Assembly (NCBI GenBank): GCA_947594835.1
Contig: CANQEH010000005.1
Location: forward strand, 57,663 to 121,662
Origin: an uncultured Acetatifactor sp.
GTDB taxonomy: Bacteria > Bacillota > Clostridia > Lachnospirales > Lachnospiraceae
DNA: 64,000 nt
Reading direction: 5' to 3'
A program made the position numbers and the translations under genes. Below, in pieces: positions 50,947 to 59,124 of the stretch (position 1 is the first letter of the stretch; each line of letters opens with the position of its first letter). The notes below the pieces were generated by a model, which made no database searches, was not told the DNA's origin, and was given only the letters and a program-made list of their open reading frames with translations.

Positions 50947-52053
50947 GTGGCAGCGGTCAAACCCGGCAATTATCACGACGAGCAGAATAAGCAGAATATC
51001 TTAAAGATGCGGGCAGTTCTGGAGACGCTGCCCTCCTTCTGCAAGCTGTATTTCAGGGGCATCGACGACTATACCTCCGCCCGCACCAAGCTGGCTTACG
51101 CTTATGACCTGCGTCTGTTTTTTGAATATCTGCACGAAAAAAATCCCGTTTGTGCAAAAATGGAGATCACAGAGTATCCCGTAGAGCTTCTGGATCAGAT
51201 TACCCGCCTTGACATTGAGGAATATCTGGAATATATGACACTGTACCAAAAGGACGGACGGGACATCACCAATGACGAGCGCGGCAAATCCAGAAAGCTG
51301 TCCGCCCTGCGCAGCTTTTACAACTATTTTTATCAGAATGAGCTGATCAAAAACAATCCTGCCTCCCTGGTTCCGATGCCAAAGCTCCACGAGAAGGCAA
51401 TCATCCGTCTGGAACCCAATGAGGTAGCTATTTTGCTGGATCAGGTGGAGGACGGGACAAAGCTGACGGCAAAAGAACTGGAATATCACAAAAAGACAAA
51501 AGTGCGGGATGTGGCGCTTTTGACGCTGCTTTTGGGCACCGGCATCCGGGTATCCGAATGCGTCGGGCTTGACCTGTCCGATCTTGATTTTGATGCGTGC
51601 GGGATCAAAATACGCCGGAAGGGCGGATACGAAGCTGTCATCTACTTTGGAGACGAGGTAGAGACGGCGCTTTTGGACTATCTGGAACAGAGGGAGCACA
51701 TTATACCGGCCCAGGGGCATGAGGAAGCTCTCTTTCTCTCCCTGCAGAACCGCCGTATGACAGTCCGCTCCGTGGAAAATCTGGTAAAAAAATATGCCTC
51801 CCGTGTGACGACATTAAAGAAAATCACGCCCCACAAGCTGCGCAGTACTTACGGCACCACCCTGTATCAGGAGACGGGGGATATCTATCTGGTGGCAGAC
51901 GTGCTGGGCCATAAGGATGTAAACACCACCCGGAAACACTATGCGGCCCAGGCGGACGCGCACCGCAGGCAGGCCGCCCAATATGTGCGGCTTCGGGAAA
52001 ATAAAAGTGGCAAGGACGGCGATCCCCAGACTCCCGGGGACAAATCGAAATGA
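50947..52053 (+). CDS. XerD-like tyrosine recombinase
   Basis: A 368-residue site-specific recombinase. The N-terminal core-binding domain (about 30-135) is followed by the catalytic domain with Arg201 (TGIRVSE), His296/Arg299 (PHKLRSTYG), His322 (LGHKDVNTT) and nucleophile Tyr332 (KHYAAQ). Start is GTG 50947 after AAGAGGG. It is larger than XerC/XerD (~300) because of extra residues at both ends and a TKLTAKELEYHKKTK insertion. It stands alone with its own promoter, so a housekeeping role in chromosome dimer resolution or an accessory role are both possible. Confidence 0.9.
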   Translation: MAAVKPGNYHDEQNKQNILKMRAVLETLPSFCKLYFRGIDDYTSARTKLAYAYDLRLFFEYLHEKNPVCAKMEITEYPVELLDQITRLDIEEYLEYMTLYQKDGRDITNDERGKSRKLSALRSFYNYFYQNELIKNNPASLVPMPKLHEKAIIRLEPNEVAILLDQVEDGTKLTAKELEYHKKTKVRDVALLTLLLGTGIRVSECVGLDLSDLDFDACGIKIRRKGGYEAVIYFGDEVETALLDYLEQREHIIPAQGHEEALFLSLQNRRMTVRSVENLVKKYASRVTTLKKITPHKLRSTYGTTLYQETGDIYLVADVLGHKDVNTTRKHYAAQADAHRRQAAQYVRLRENKSGKDGDPQTPGDKSK

Positions 52054-52125
52054 AAACCGTCAGCCTCTGCCTGCGGCCGTATCGCGTGCTTCCGCCGGAG
52101 ACTTTTACATATCGTTTGGAAAACG

Positions 52126-52728
52126 TTATGAAAAAGCAAGCGGGGAATTTTGCAGCATTTCAACGCGGATAAAATACCCCTGGTCATGCCGGCAGACAGG
52201 ACAGGATGCCGGAGCGGTCGTCCCCTTGTGGATGTGTCCGCAGTTTAAGCACATCCACTCCTGCTCTACCGACGAGACAAACAGTTTTCCTTCCTTTAAA
52301 AGCTGCGCAAACTTTCCAAAACGATCCCCGTGGGTCTTTTCAATCTCGGCAATCCGCCGGAAGGTGTCTGCGATCTGATGGAAACCTTCCTCTCCCGCCT
52401 GCTCCCCAAAGGCTTTGTAGACGCTGTCGTGTTCTTCGTATTCGTTGTGCTGCGCCATGAAAAGCAGAGACGCCACATCGTCCGCTATGTCCACCGGATA
52501 TCCACCGTCGATGAAGATATTCTCCCCCGCCAATTCCTTTAAATGGCCGTAAAAAAGTTCCGCGTGTTCCTTCTCCTGGTCTGCGGTGAACGCAAAGACG
52601 GCGCTGACGACGTACAGGCCGTTTTTCTTCGCCTGGGAAGCCGCAAAAGTATACCGGTTCCTGGCCTGGCTCTCCCCTGCAAACGCTCTCATCAGATTTT
52701 CCCTGGTTTTGCTGGCTGCAAATTCCAT
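52126..52728 (-). CDS. rbr: Rubrerythrin
   Basis: Non-haem diiron peroxidase that detoxifies hydrogen peroxide in anaerobes. The N-terminal four-helix domain has the iron ligands in FAGESQARNRY, DQEKEHAELFYGHL and EIEKTHGDRF. The C-terminal rubredoxin-like domain has CLNCGHIHKG and CPVC, two CxxC pairs. 200 residues, slightly long. GGAG precedes the start. A 145-bp gap to yneA lies upstream; I see no clear PerR box in it. Confidence 0.94.
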   Translation of the reverse strand: MEFAASKTRENLMRAFAGESQARNRYTFAASQAKKNGLYVVSAVFAFTADQEKEHAELFYGHLKELAGENIFIDGGYPVDIADDVASLLFMAQHNEYEEHDSVYKAFGEQAGEEGFHQIADTFRRIAEIEKTHGDRFGKFAQLLKEGKLFVSSVEQEWMCLNCGHIHKGTTAPASCPVCRHDQGYFIRVEMLQNSPLAFS

Positions 52729-52873
52729 TGCCTTGATCTCCTTTCATGCTGCCGCCTGCAGCGGCCATATCGTTTTATTCTGAAAACAGTATTGCCGGGA
52801 GGGCTGCAAATCATTCCGCATCCTGACCCCTGTTATCATTCTCTGTCCGACAAGAATCCTGTGGATAAAAATC

Positions 52874-53317
52874 CTATTTCACAAATTCCGGGGAAAAATA
52901 GGGAACAATCAGCATCTGTCCTGCGGTCACATGATCCGCGTCCGCCAGATGATTGATGCTGCAGACCTCGTCGATATAGTTTTCCCTGTCATCGTAATGC
53001 TGCTCGTCCATATACTGTCCCGCCACTTCCCACAGCGTCTCTCCCGCGTCCAGGGTGATACTGGTGTAGTATTTAAAGCTGTCGTTTGCCTGGGTGCGGA
53101 TGGCGCCGTAGGATAAGGTACACGCCAGAATCAGAAGCATTGTCGCAAAAGAAGCCGCTGCAAAGACAAAAGCTTTCCTCCTGCGCAGCTTACGCAGATG
53201 CTGGATCCGGGCTTTTTGCCGCTGTTTATATCCCTGCCCTCTCTGCCCCTTTACAGCACAGCTGCTATGACGTCCCTGTTCAAAGATCTCTTCCGGCTCC
53301 CGAAATCTCCCATTCAT
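52874..53317 (-). CDS. yneA: YneA-like LysM cell-division suppressor
   Basis: 147 residues: a basic N-terminal stretch, one membrane helix (about residues 50-72, AFVFAAASFATMLLILACTLSYGA) and an external LysM-like domain (ITLDAGETLWEVAGQYM ... VTAGQMLIVPYF). This is the layout of YneA, the SOS-induced protein that delays septation in Bacillus. It is divergent from lexA, the same arrangement as in Bacillus, and its promoter overlaps LexA boxes. I start at ATG 53317, eight bases after GGGAGG; the open frame further upstream runs through the promoter and is not real. Confidence 0.85.
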   Translation of the reverse strand: MNGRFREPEEIFEQGRHSSCAVKGQRGQGYKQRQKARIQHLRKLRRRKAFVFAAASFATMLLILACTLSYGAIRTQANDSFKYYTSITLDAGETLWEVAGQYMDEQHYDDRENYIDEVCSINHLADADHVTAGQMLIVPYFSPEFVK

Positions 53318-53419
53318 CTGTAAAACCTCCCCGGCGTTTCCCGTCTTCCCTCTTGGGAAAGCTCCCCGCACTTTTCCCGCCCGTCTGTTTCCGCGCTTTC
53401 TTGCCGATACACACGTTCG

Positions 53420-53431
53420 GAACATTTGTTC
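53420..53431. promoter_or_regulatory. LexA (SOS) box 1
   Basis: GAACATTTGTTC is a perfect GAAC-N4-GTTC Gram-positive LexA site. It lies just downstream of the yneA -10. Confidence 0.85.
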
Positions 53432-53438
53432 TGATTTG

Positions 53439-53467
53439 ATCATACAGCAAGAACGTTTGTTTGTCAA
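53439..53467 (-). promoter_or_regulatory. yneA promoter
   Basis: On the - strand TTGACA (53467-53462) and TATGAT (53444-53439) are 17 bp apart. The spacer contains LexA box 2 and LexA box 1 follows the -10, so LexA should repress it tightly. Confidence 0.8.
53451..53462. promoter_or_regulatory. LexA (SOS) box 2
   Basis: GAACGTTTGTTT matches GAAC-N4-GTTC at seven of eight positions. It lies between the divergent yneA and lexA promoters. Confidence 0.75.
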
Positions 53468-53500
53468 CAGAAAAATCGAACATATTTTTGGAATATGTGT

Positions 53501-53529
53501 TTGCTTTTTGGGGGGATCTGTGTTAAGAT
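53501..53529 (+). promoter_or_regulatory. lexA promoter
   Basis: TTGCTT (53501-53506), 17-bp spacer, TAAGAT (53524-53529), about 100 bp before the lexA start. It is about 40 bp from the nearest LexA box, so lexA may be less tightly autoregulated than yneA. Confidence 0.5.
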
Positions 53530-53629
53530 GGGAACAGAAAGTCAGCGCTCTCTCAAATGAGGGAGGCGTTATGAGACAGTATGCGGGGCCGCGGGGCAGG
53601 CTTTGCCCGCAGGCCAGAGGGAGGCAGAA

Positions 53630-54247
53630 ATGGGATTCGGAAAAATTACAGCCAAACAGCAGGAAATTCTGGACTATATCAAAGAAGATATCCTGAAGAA
53701 GGGGTATCCGCCCACCGTCCGCGAGATCTGCGAGACGGTGCACTTAAAATCCACCTCCTCCGTGCACTCCCACCTGGAGACTCTGGAGAAGAACGGCTAT
53801 ATCCGCCGGGATCCCACAAAGCCCAGGGCCATTGAGATCTGTGACGACAGCTTCCAGATGGTGCGCACGGAAATGGTCAGCCTTCCGGTGGTGGGAAACG
53901 TGGCAGCCGGGACTCCCATCCTGGCGGAGGAAAACATCCAGGACTACTTCCCTGTTCCAGCGGATCTGGTGCCCAAGGGAGAATCTTTTGTCTTAAACGT
54001 CCGGGGAGACTCCATGGTCAACGCCGGTATCTTCAACGGGGACAGGGTGTTTGTCAACGCCTGCGCTACCGCTAACAACGGGGAGATCGTGGTCGCCCTC
54101 ATCGACGACTCCGCTACGGTCAAAACATATTATAAAGAAAATGGCCATATCCGCCTGCAGCCGGAAAACGATGCCATGGCCCCCATCATTGTAGATGACT
54201 GCCAGATTTTGGGCAAGGTCTTCGGCGTATTCCGTTTCTACCGCTAG
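53630..54247 (+). CDS. lexA: SOS repressor LexA
   Basis: 205-residue autocleaving repressor. The N-terminal winged helix ([24 protein letters not shown]) binds SOS boxes. The C-terminal peptidase domain has the Ala93-Gly94 cleavage site (NVAAGTPI) and the catalytic Ser128 (RGDSM) and Lys165 (ATVKTYY). I start at ATG 53630, with GGGAGG upstream; the frame is open from 53603. RecA-stimulated cleavage would release yneA and other SOS genes. Confidence 0.97.
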   Translation: MGFGKITAKQQEILDYIKEDILKKGYPPTVREICETVHLKSTSSVHSHLETLEKNGYIRRDPTKPRAIEICDDSFQMVRTEMVSLPVVGNVAAGTPILAEENIQDYFPVPADLVPKGESFVLNVRGDSMVNAGIFNGDRVFVNACATANNGEIVVALIDDSATVKTYYKENGHIRLQPENDAMAPIIVDDCQILGKVFGVFRFYR

Positions 54248-54281
54248 GGTATACTCTTTCTGACCGTTTGATTTACAGTTT

Positions 54282-54310
54282 TTGAAATCTTTTTTCAGGC
54301 CATGTATAAT
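54282..54310 (+). promoter_or_regulatory. Promoter of the DUF378 gene
   Basis: TTGAAA (54282-54287), 17-bp spacer, consensus TATAAT (54305-54310). It leaves a ~105-nt leader containing a small GC hairpin near 54331-54347. Confidence 0.7.
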
Positions 54311-54420
54311 TTTGGCCGATTTTGTAAAAAGTAATCCTGCCGGCCCGATAGGCCGCGCAAAATCCTGTAAGCAAACGTTGAGAAGGTTTATCGCCGTATT
54401 GCGGCAGAAATGAGGGAAAA

Positions 54421-54639
54421 ATGGGAAACAAGTATTTAGATGGCACAGCACTTACCATCGCAATCATCGGCGCCATCAACTGGGCGTTGATCGGTCTGTT
54501 CCGCTTTGACCTGGTAGCCTTTATCTTCGGTAACATGACCTGGCTTTCCAGGATCATCTACGCTGTGGTAGGTGTCTGCGGACTTTATCTGCTCAGCTTC
54601 TTTATGCATCTGTCCGACAGAAGCGAAAGGACTGCTTAA
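54421..54639 (+). CDS. DUF378 small membrane protein
   Basis: 72 residues with two hydrophobic helices (ALTIAIIGAINWALIGLF and IIYAVVGVCGLYLLSFF). GAINWALIGLFRFDLVA is the conserved signature of DUF378. Function unknown in the family. It has its own strong promoter and terminator, so it is a monocistronic unit between lexA and the convergent rsfS operon. Confidence 0.88.
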   Translation: MGNKYLDGTALTIAIIGAINWALIGLFRFDLVAFIFGNMTWLSRIIYAVVGVCGLYLLSFFMHLSDRSERTA

Positions 54640-54666
54640 CAGAAAAAAACAGCAAAACAGGCAAAA

Positions 54667-54708
54667 AAAGAAAGTCCCTGGCGTCCGCCTTCGACTTTCT
54701 TTTTTGTT
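54667..54708. terminator. Terminator between DUF378 gene and rsfS
   Basis: AAAGAAAGTC (54667-54676) pairs with GACTTTCTTT (54693-54702), followed by TTTTG TTTT on the + strand. The A-rich left side also allows termination of the - strand rsfS operon. Confidence 0.8.
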
Positions 54709-54710
54709 TT

Positions 54711-55070
54711 TCACAGGGTATCGATATCAATCTGCCTGCCATCCCTCCAGATGCGCTCCAGATCGTATAAAAGCCGGTTCTCCTTGTCAAACAGATGGAC
54801 GATCACATCGCCGAAATCCAGCAGGATCCAGTTGGCGGCATGGTATCCCTCCACCTGCCGTACAGGGCAGCCCGCCCTGCCCAGGGTCTCCTCCACATGG
54901 TCGCTGAGCGCCTGGAGCTGGTTTTTGCTCCCGCCCCCCGCTATGATAAAGTAATCCGCCAGCACGGAGACCTGGCTGATATCAATGACGCGGATATCCT
55001 CTCCCTTTTTATCCTCCAATGCCTTGATGGCAAGCTTTGTCATTTCCAGTGCTCTTTCCTTCTCCATCAT
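54711..55070 (-). CDS. rsfS: Ribosomal silencing factor RsfS
   Basis: Binds L14 and blocks 30S/50S joining in starvation. VLADYFIIAGGGSKNQLQAL, the EGYHAANWILLDFGDVIVHLF region and DLERIW are the family signatures. The frame is open from 55121, inside yqeK, but ATG 55070 (MMEKERALEM) gives the usual ~119-residue length and lies downstream of AAAAGGAG. Last gene of the obg-yhbY-nadD-yqeK-rsfS order typical of Firmicutes. Confidence 0.92.
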   Translation of the reverse strand: MMEKERALEMTKLAIKALEDKKGEDIRVIDISQVSVLADYFIIAGGGSKNQLQALSDHVEETLGRAGCPVRQVEGYHAANWILLDFGDVIVHLFDKENRLLYDLERIWRDGRQIDIDTL

Positions 55071-55092
55071 CCGTTTCCAGTGCTCCTTTTCC

Positions 55093-55692
55093 TTATTTTT
55101 CGCCAGACTTTTTCGCCGCATTTTGATAATACTGAAGCGTCCTGCGGCTGGCTGGGTCGATCACCGCGCCCTCCGCCTCCAGATAGCCCAGCGTGTCCTC
55201 CAGAATCCATACCGTGGCCTGATCCAGGCTGGTTTCGGCCATCTCTCTGATCTGGGCCAGACGGGGCGCTTTGTCGCGGCCTGGCTCCACATAGTCTGCC
55301 ACAAAGACGATCTGCTCTAACAGGCTCATGTTTTCCCGGCCGGTGGTATGGTATCGGATCGCGTTTAAGACGTCTGTATCCTCCACGCCGTATTCCTGCC
55401 TGGCAAGGTATGCCCCCGCCTTTGCGTGCAGGAGGGAGGGCGCTTTTTGCTCCGCTTCCGTCACACCGATCCCATGGCGCTTGCAAAAATCCAGCAGCTT
55501 TTCCCCTGTCATGGGCTTTGCGCAGTCGTGCAAAAGTCCGGCAATCAGAGCCTTCTGCCTGTCAGCGCCGTAGACTGCCGCCAGTCGGCTGGCCGTTTCC
55601 GCCACTCCCAGGGTGTGTGCAAAGCGCTTCTCTCCCTGGATTTTTTTCATGGCGTCACGCATCTGTTCCACATCTGCGATTTCCTTTTTCAC
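55093..55692 (-). CDS. yqeK: YqeK family HD-domain Ap4A hydrolase
   Basis: HD phosphohydrolase; B. subtilis and other homologues cleave diadenosine tetraphosphate symmetrically. RFAHTLGVAETASRLA supplies the first His, LIAGLLHDCAKPM the HD pair, and HAKAGAYLAR and AIRYHTTGR the later His residues. The start is uncertain: GTG 55692 (VKKEIADVEQ) has AAAAGGG upstream and overlaps nadD by 38 bp; ATG 55662 is an alternative. Cotranscribed with nadD and rsfS. Confidence 0.9.
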   Translation of the reverse strand: MKKEIADVEQMRDAMKKIQGEKRFAHTLGVAETASRLAAVYGADRQKALIAGLLHDCAKPMTGEKLLDFCKRHGIGVTEAEQKAPSLLHAKAGAYLARQEYGVEDTDVLNAIRYHTTGRENMSLLEQIVFVADYVEPGRDKAPRLAQIREMAETSLDQATVWILEDTLGYLEAEGAVIDPASRRTLQYYQNAAKKSGEK

Positions 55693-56299
55693 GGTAAAAT
55701 CCCTTTTCCTCGATATAGTAAACAACCTTGTCCGGCGTCAGGTAGCGGATGCTTTTCCCGCAGTTTACCCGCTCCCTCACCTCTGTGGAGGAGATGGAAA
55801 GCCGCAGGAAGGGAAGCCACTGGATCCGGGCGCCGAAAGCCGCTTCCAGCGCCTGTTTTTTCTGTTCCATCCACTCCTTCGGCGTCTCCCCCCGCAGGGC
55901 CACAAGAAGGGTACAGCAGGCAAAAATCCGCTCCGGCCCCTTCCAGGTATGGATGGTGTCCAGACAGTCGGTGCCTGCCAGAAAGTAAAATTCGTCCTCC
56001 GGGTACATGGCTTTCAGCTGCTCCAGGGTCTCGCAGGTGTAGGTGTCCCCTTCCCGCCGGATCTCCAGATCCAGACAGGAAAAACGCGGATTGTCCGCCA
56101 CAGCCAGCTCCACCATTTTCAGGCGATCCTCCCCGGGCAGCACCGTCTTTTCGTCCTTCATGTAAGACTGCCCGGTGGGAATGAACCAGATTTCCGAAAG
56201 GCCTGCGTCCAAAGCGTATTCCGCAAGCAGCAGATGCCCTGTGTGGATGGGATTGAAGGTGCCTCCCAAAATACCAATCTTTCTCATCTCTCCGCTCAT
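55655..56299 (-). CDS. nadD: Nicotinate-nucleotide adenylyltransferase
   Basis: Makes deamido-NAD from nicotinate mononucleotide and ATP. IGILGGTFNPIHTGHLLLAE contains the nucleotidyl transferase HxGH motif, IPTGQSYMKD follows, and the C-terminal ISSTEVRERV is the conserved ISxTxxR. 214 residues. Its 3' end overlaps yqeK. A 80-bp gap separates it from yhbY upstream. Confidence 0.95.
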   Translation of the reverse strand: MSGEMRKIGILGGTFNPIHTGHLLLAEYALDAGLSEIWFIPTGQSYMKDEKTVLPGEDRLKMVELAVADNPRFSCLDLEIRREGDTYTCETLEQLKAMYPEDEFYFLAGTDCLDTIHTWKGPERIFACCTLLVALRGETPKEWMEQKKQALEAAFGARIQWLPFLRLSISSTEVRERVNCGKSIRYLTPDKVVYYIEEKGFYREKGNRRCGTDA

Positions 56300-56379
56300 T
56301 CTGCCGCTCGATCAAGCGGCGCTCTTTTCCTTTTCATTCCTTCCCACATTCCGCCTGCGGCGGTGCGTCGGGGCTGTTT

Positions 56380-56676
56380 TTAACGGGGCAGCTGGATCTT
56401 TGGATTGTCTCTGTCCGGCTTGTACAGCACAAATTTTTTGCCGATGACCTGCACCACCTGGGAGTGGGTGCGGTCCGCCACCGTCTGGGCAATCTCCCGG
56501 GGGTCGTCCATACAGTTTTTGAGAACCGCTACCTTAATCAGTTCGTTGTTCTGGAAGGCTTCGCCGATGGCAGCCGTCAGCTCCGGCGTCAGGCTGGATT
56601 TTCCCACCTGGAAAAAAGGATCCAGGCTGTTTGCCAGGCTTTTTAAGTAGGCTCTCTGCTTGCTCGTCATGGTCAT
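56380..56676 (-). CDS. yhbY: Ribosome assembly RNA-binding protein YhbY
   Basis: A 98-residue CRM-domain protein that associates with 50S precursors. MTSKQRAYLKSLANSLDP, the FQVGKSSLTPELTAAI segment and QVIGKKFVLYKP are family signatures (GxxG-like loop in the first part). ATG 56676 has GAGGAG seven bases upstream. It is 16 bp after obgE. Confidence 0.93.
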   Translation of the reverse strand: MTMTSKQRAYLKSLANSLDPFFQVGKSSLTPELTAAIGEAFQNNELIKVAVLKNCMDDPREIAQTVADRTHSQVVQVIGKKFVLYKPDRDNPKIQLPR

Positions 56677-56692
56677 TTTCCGCTCCTCTATA

Positions 56693-57982
56693 TCATTTAT
56701 AATACTCAAAAGAAAGCCCGTACATCCGCACCGTGTCGCCGTCCTGGATGCCAAGGGTTTCCAGTTCCTCCAGAATACCGTTTTCTTTTAAGAAATTCTG
56801 GAAAAAGGTAAAGCCCTTTTCGCTGTCTAAGTTGGTGTAGCCCAGCATCTTCTCAATGCGGGGGCCTTCCACCACATAAACCTGCTCCTCCTCGTCGTAG
56901 GCCACCGAGTAAGGTTCTTCCATCTGTCCCAGATCTCTCTCGGGGAAGTATTCCCGCTCGAACACGGTGACCTTCTGATCTGTCTTGTCCAGCATCTCCC
57001 GCACCTTGTAGAGCAGCTCCTTGACCCCTTCCCCGCTCACCGCAGAGATGGGGTATACGGGAATCCCCTTTGGCTCAAACTCTGCCCGGATGGCCTCTAC
57101 CGGGCTCTCAGAGGCGTCGTAAATGGCGTCGATCTTGTTGGCCGCAATGACCTGGGGCCTGGCGGCGATTTCCGGGTTATATGCTTCCAGTTCCCTGTTG
57201 ATGGCGTAGATGTCTGCGATGGGATCCCTGCCCTCCGTCCCGGCAGCGTCCACCAGGTGGATGAGCACTTTCGTGCGCTCGATATGCCGCAGGAACTCAT
57301 GCCCCAGCCCCACTCCCTGGGAAGCCCCTTCAATGAGCCCCGGGATATCCGCTATCACAAAGCCGCCTGCGCCCTCCAGATCCACCACGCCGAGATGGGG
57401 ATTCAAGGTGGTGAAATGATAGTTGGCGATTTTGGGCCTTGCATTGCTCACCCGGGAGAGCAGCGTGGATTTTCCCACATTGGGAAAGCCTACCAGGCCA
57501 ACGTCCGCAATGACCTTCAGCTCCAGAAACAGCTCCAGTTCCCTGGCGGGCTGGCCGGGCTGTGCGTATTTGGGCGCCTGCATGGTGCTGGTGGCGTAAT
57601 GCTGGTTGCCGTTTCCGCCCCGGCCGCCCTTTAACAGGACTTCCCGGGTGTTGTCTCCGGACATATCCGCGATGATCTGGCCGCTGGCCGCCTCCCGGAT
57701 CACGGTGCCCTGGGGAACCTTCAGGACGATATCCGCCCCGTCTTTTCCCCGGCAGTTTTTCTTGCCGCCTGGCTCCCCGTCCCCCGCCTTATACCGGCGG
57801 GTGTTGCGGAAATCGATCAGGGTGTTTAACCCCGGCTCCACCTCTACGATCACATCGCCGCCCCGTCCCCCGTCGCCGCCGTCGGGGCCGCCTGCGGGCA
57901 CATATTTTTCACGCCGGAAAGAGACATGGCCGTCCCCTCCCTTGCCGCTTCTCACAAAAATTCTTGCCCTGTCTGCAAACAT
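56693..57982 (-). CDS. obgE: GTPase Obg (CgtA)
   Basis: Essential 50S-linked GTPase. The N-terminal Gly-rich Obg fold is clear (RSGKGGDGHVSFRREKYVP, GGDGGRGGDVIVEV). The G domain has [23 protein letters not shown] and ANKID, and the C-terminal OCT domain is present (GFTFFQNFLKENGILEEL). 429 residues, normal. It is downstream of rpmA, the usual rplU-prp-rpmA-obg order. Confidence 0.97.
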   Translation of the reverse strand: MFADRARIFVRSGKGGDGHVSFRREKYVPAGGPDGGDGGRGGDVIVEVEPGLNTLIDFRNTRRYKAGDGEPGGKKNCRGKDGADIVLKVPQGTVIREAASGQIIADMSGDNTREVLLKGGRGGNGNQHYATSTMQAPKYAQPGQPARELELFLELKVIADVGLVGFPNVGKSTLLSRVSNARPKIANYHFTTLNPHLGVVDLEGAGGFVIADIPGLIEGASQGVGLGHEFLRHIERTKVLIHLVDAAGTEGRDPIADIYAINRELEAYNPEIAARPQVIAANKIDAIYDASESPVEAIRAEFEPKGIPVYPISAVSGEGVKELLYKVREMLDKTDQKVTVFEREYFPERDLGQMEEPYSVAYDEEEQVYVVEGPRIEKMLGYTNLDSEKGFTFFQNFLKENGILEELETLGIQDGDTVRMYGLSFEYYK

Positions 57983-58074
57983 TTCCTACCAACCTTTCCC
58001 GCTCTCCCCGGATTTACGCCATAATTTCAAGAGGCTCCAGGCAAGCGCCTGAAGCCTCGAATCAATCGCAAGTC

Positions 58075-58359
58075 TTACTTCTCAACAGGATATACGGAAG
58101 CCTGCTTCTTGTCACGGCCCTTTCTCTCAAAGCGAAGGACGCCGTCCACCAATGCAAACAGGGTGTCATCGCCGCCGATGCCAACGTTCACACCGGGATG
58201 GATCTTGGTACCGCGCTGCCTGTAAAGAATATTTCCAGCTTTTACGAACTGTCCGTCAGCTCTTTTCGCGCCTAATCTCTTGGACTCGGAGTCTCTGCCG
58301 TTCTTGGTAGAGCCCACGCCCTTTTTATGTGCGAAAAATTGAAGGTTCATATTCCGCAT
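58075..58359 (-). CDS. rpmA: 50S ribosomal protein L27 with cleavable N-terminus
   Basis: L27 reaches the peptidyl-transferase centre. The N-terminus [14 protein letters not shown] is the Firmicute type that must be clipped after the Phe-Phe by the protease Prp, and prp is the next gene upstream. [19 protein letters not shown] and [10 protein letters not shown] are typical. ATG 58359 is placed by AGGAGG eight bases before it; it adds three residues (MRN) to the usual MNLQFFA start. Confidence 0.97.
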   Translation of the reverse strand: MRNMNLQFFAHKKGVGSTKNGRDSESKRLGAKRADGQFVKAGNILYRQRGTKIHPGVNVGIGGDDTLFALVDGVLRFERKGRDKKQASVYPVEK

Positions 58360-58362
58360 CTC

Positions 58363-58695
58363 TTACACCTCCTGATATTTTACTTGTAAATACCTGTCAC
58401 CGTATTCCCTGCTCAAGTTTTCCAATGAAAATACCATGGAATCCAGCAGGAAAGATGACTTCTCCTGCAGGGTATCCAGAACGTCGCACCGAATGTATCC
58501 CGACGCCTCGTCGGCGGTCACCTCCAGCCGCTCTCCCGCCAGCTCCTCCAGGGAGTTGATGGTACCGATGACCAGGGCGGAAATCGCCGCGCACAGGATG
58601 TCCGGCTGCTTCCCTCTGGCATATCCCGCATGGCCCGTACAGAGAAATCCCCTGTAGGCCTGTGTCCGGTCTTTCCGGATGGTTACAGTCGTCAT
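58363..58695 (-). CDS. prp: Ribosomal processing cysteine protease Prp
   Basis: YsxB-family protease that removes the N-terminal extension of L27. The catalytic His is in FLCTGHAGYARG and the catalytic Cys in DILCAAISALVIGT. 110 residues. It lies between rplU (3 bp) and rpmA (3 bp), the invariant Firmicute arrangement of enzyme beside substrate. Confidence 0.95.
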   Translation of the reverse strand: MTTVTIRKDRTQAYRGFLCTGHAGYARGKQPDILCAAISALVIGTINSLEELAGERLEVTADEASGYIRCDVLDTLQEKSSFLLDSMVFSLENLSREYGDRYLQVKYQEV

Positions 58696-58698
58696 AAC

Positions 58699-59004
58699 TT
58701 AAGCATTGATCTTGTCGATCTTTACCTGGGTATAAGGCTGTCTGTGACCGTTTTTCTTGTGGTAGCCGGTCTTTCTCTTGTACTTATAGACAATGACCTT
58801 CTTCCCTTTGCCCTGCTCTAATACCGTTGCGGTAACGCTTGCCTTTGCAGCGTCCTCGCCCACTTTCAGGGTACCGTCACTTACTGCCAGGACACGGTCG
58901 AACGTAACAGTGTTTCCTGCTTCCACGTCCAGCTTCTCCACTTTGATGACGTCGCCTTCAGAAACCTTGTACTGTTTTCCGCCTGTTGCAATGATCGCGT
59001 ACAT
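58699..59004 (-). CDS. rplU: 50S ribosomal protein L21
   Basis: 102-residue L21 starting [20 protein letters not shown] and ending with the [18 protein letters not shown] block that binds 23S rRNA. ATG 59004 has AGGAGG upstream; the frame extends into the leader without a start signal. First gene of rplU-prp-rpmA-obgE-yhbY-nadD-yqeK-rsfS, preceded by a structured leader and promoter. Confidence 0.97.
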   Translation of the reverse strand: MYAIIATGGKQYKVSEGDVIKVEKLDVEAGNTVTFDRVLAVSDGTLKVGEDAAKASVTATVLEQGKGKKVIVYKYKRKTGYHKKNGHRQPYTQVKIDKINA

Positions 59005-59085
59005 ATCTAGGCACCTCCTGCTTTTACTCGCTGACTTTGGTGGCACCCGTTGGGCGCACTTCTACCACGTCATGCGGCACACTTT
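59005..59085 (-). ncRNA. L21-type ribosomal protein leader
   Basis: The ~80-nt leader between promoter and rplU can pair GTGCCGC and ACGTGGTAGAAGTGCG with GCGCCCAACGGGTGCCAC. The position and the GGGTGCCACC element are like the L21 leader known in Firmicutes, where excess L21 is thought to repress its own operon. The match is by eye only. Confidence 0.5.
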
Positions 59086-59088
59086 AAG

Positions 59089-59117
59089 ATACTAGCATGG
59101 GCGGGAAGGTTTGTCAA
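59089..59117 (-). promoter_or_regulatory. Promoter of the rplU operon
   Basis: On the - strand consensus TTGACA (59117-59112) and TAGTAT (59094-59089) with a 17-bp spacer, just before the L21 leader. Confidence 0.8.
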
Positions 59118-59124
59118 GCTTTTT

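Noticed and set aside
50947..52053. Recombinase acting on an invertible promoter of the M60-type peptidase gene
   Set aside because: The gene is divergent from the peptidase gene, but no pair of long inverted repeats flanks the intergenic promoter.
52874..53743. 289-residue form of YneA starting at 53743
   Set aside because: The extra N-terminal part would translate through the SOS boxes and yneA promoter; ATG 53317 has a good ribosome site and gives a normal protein.
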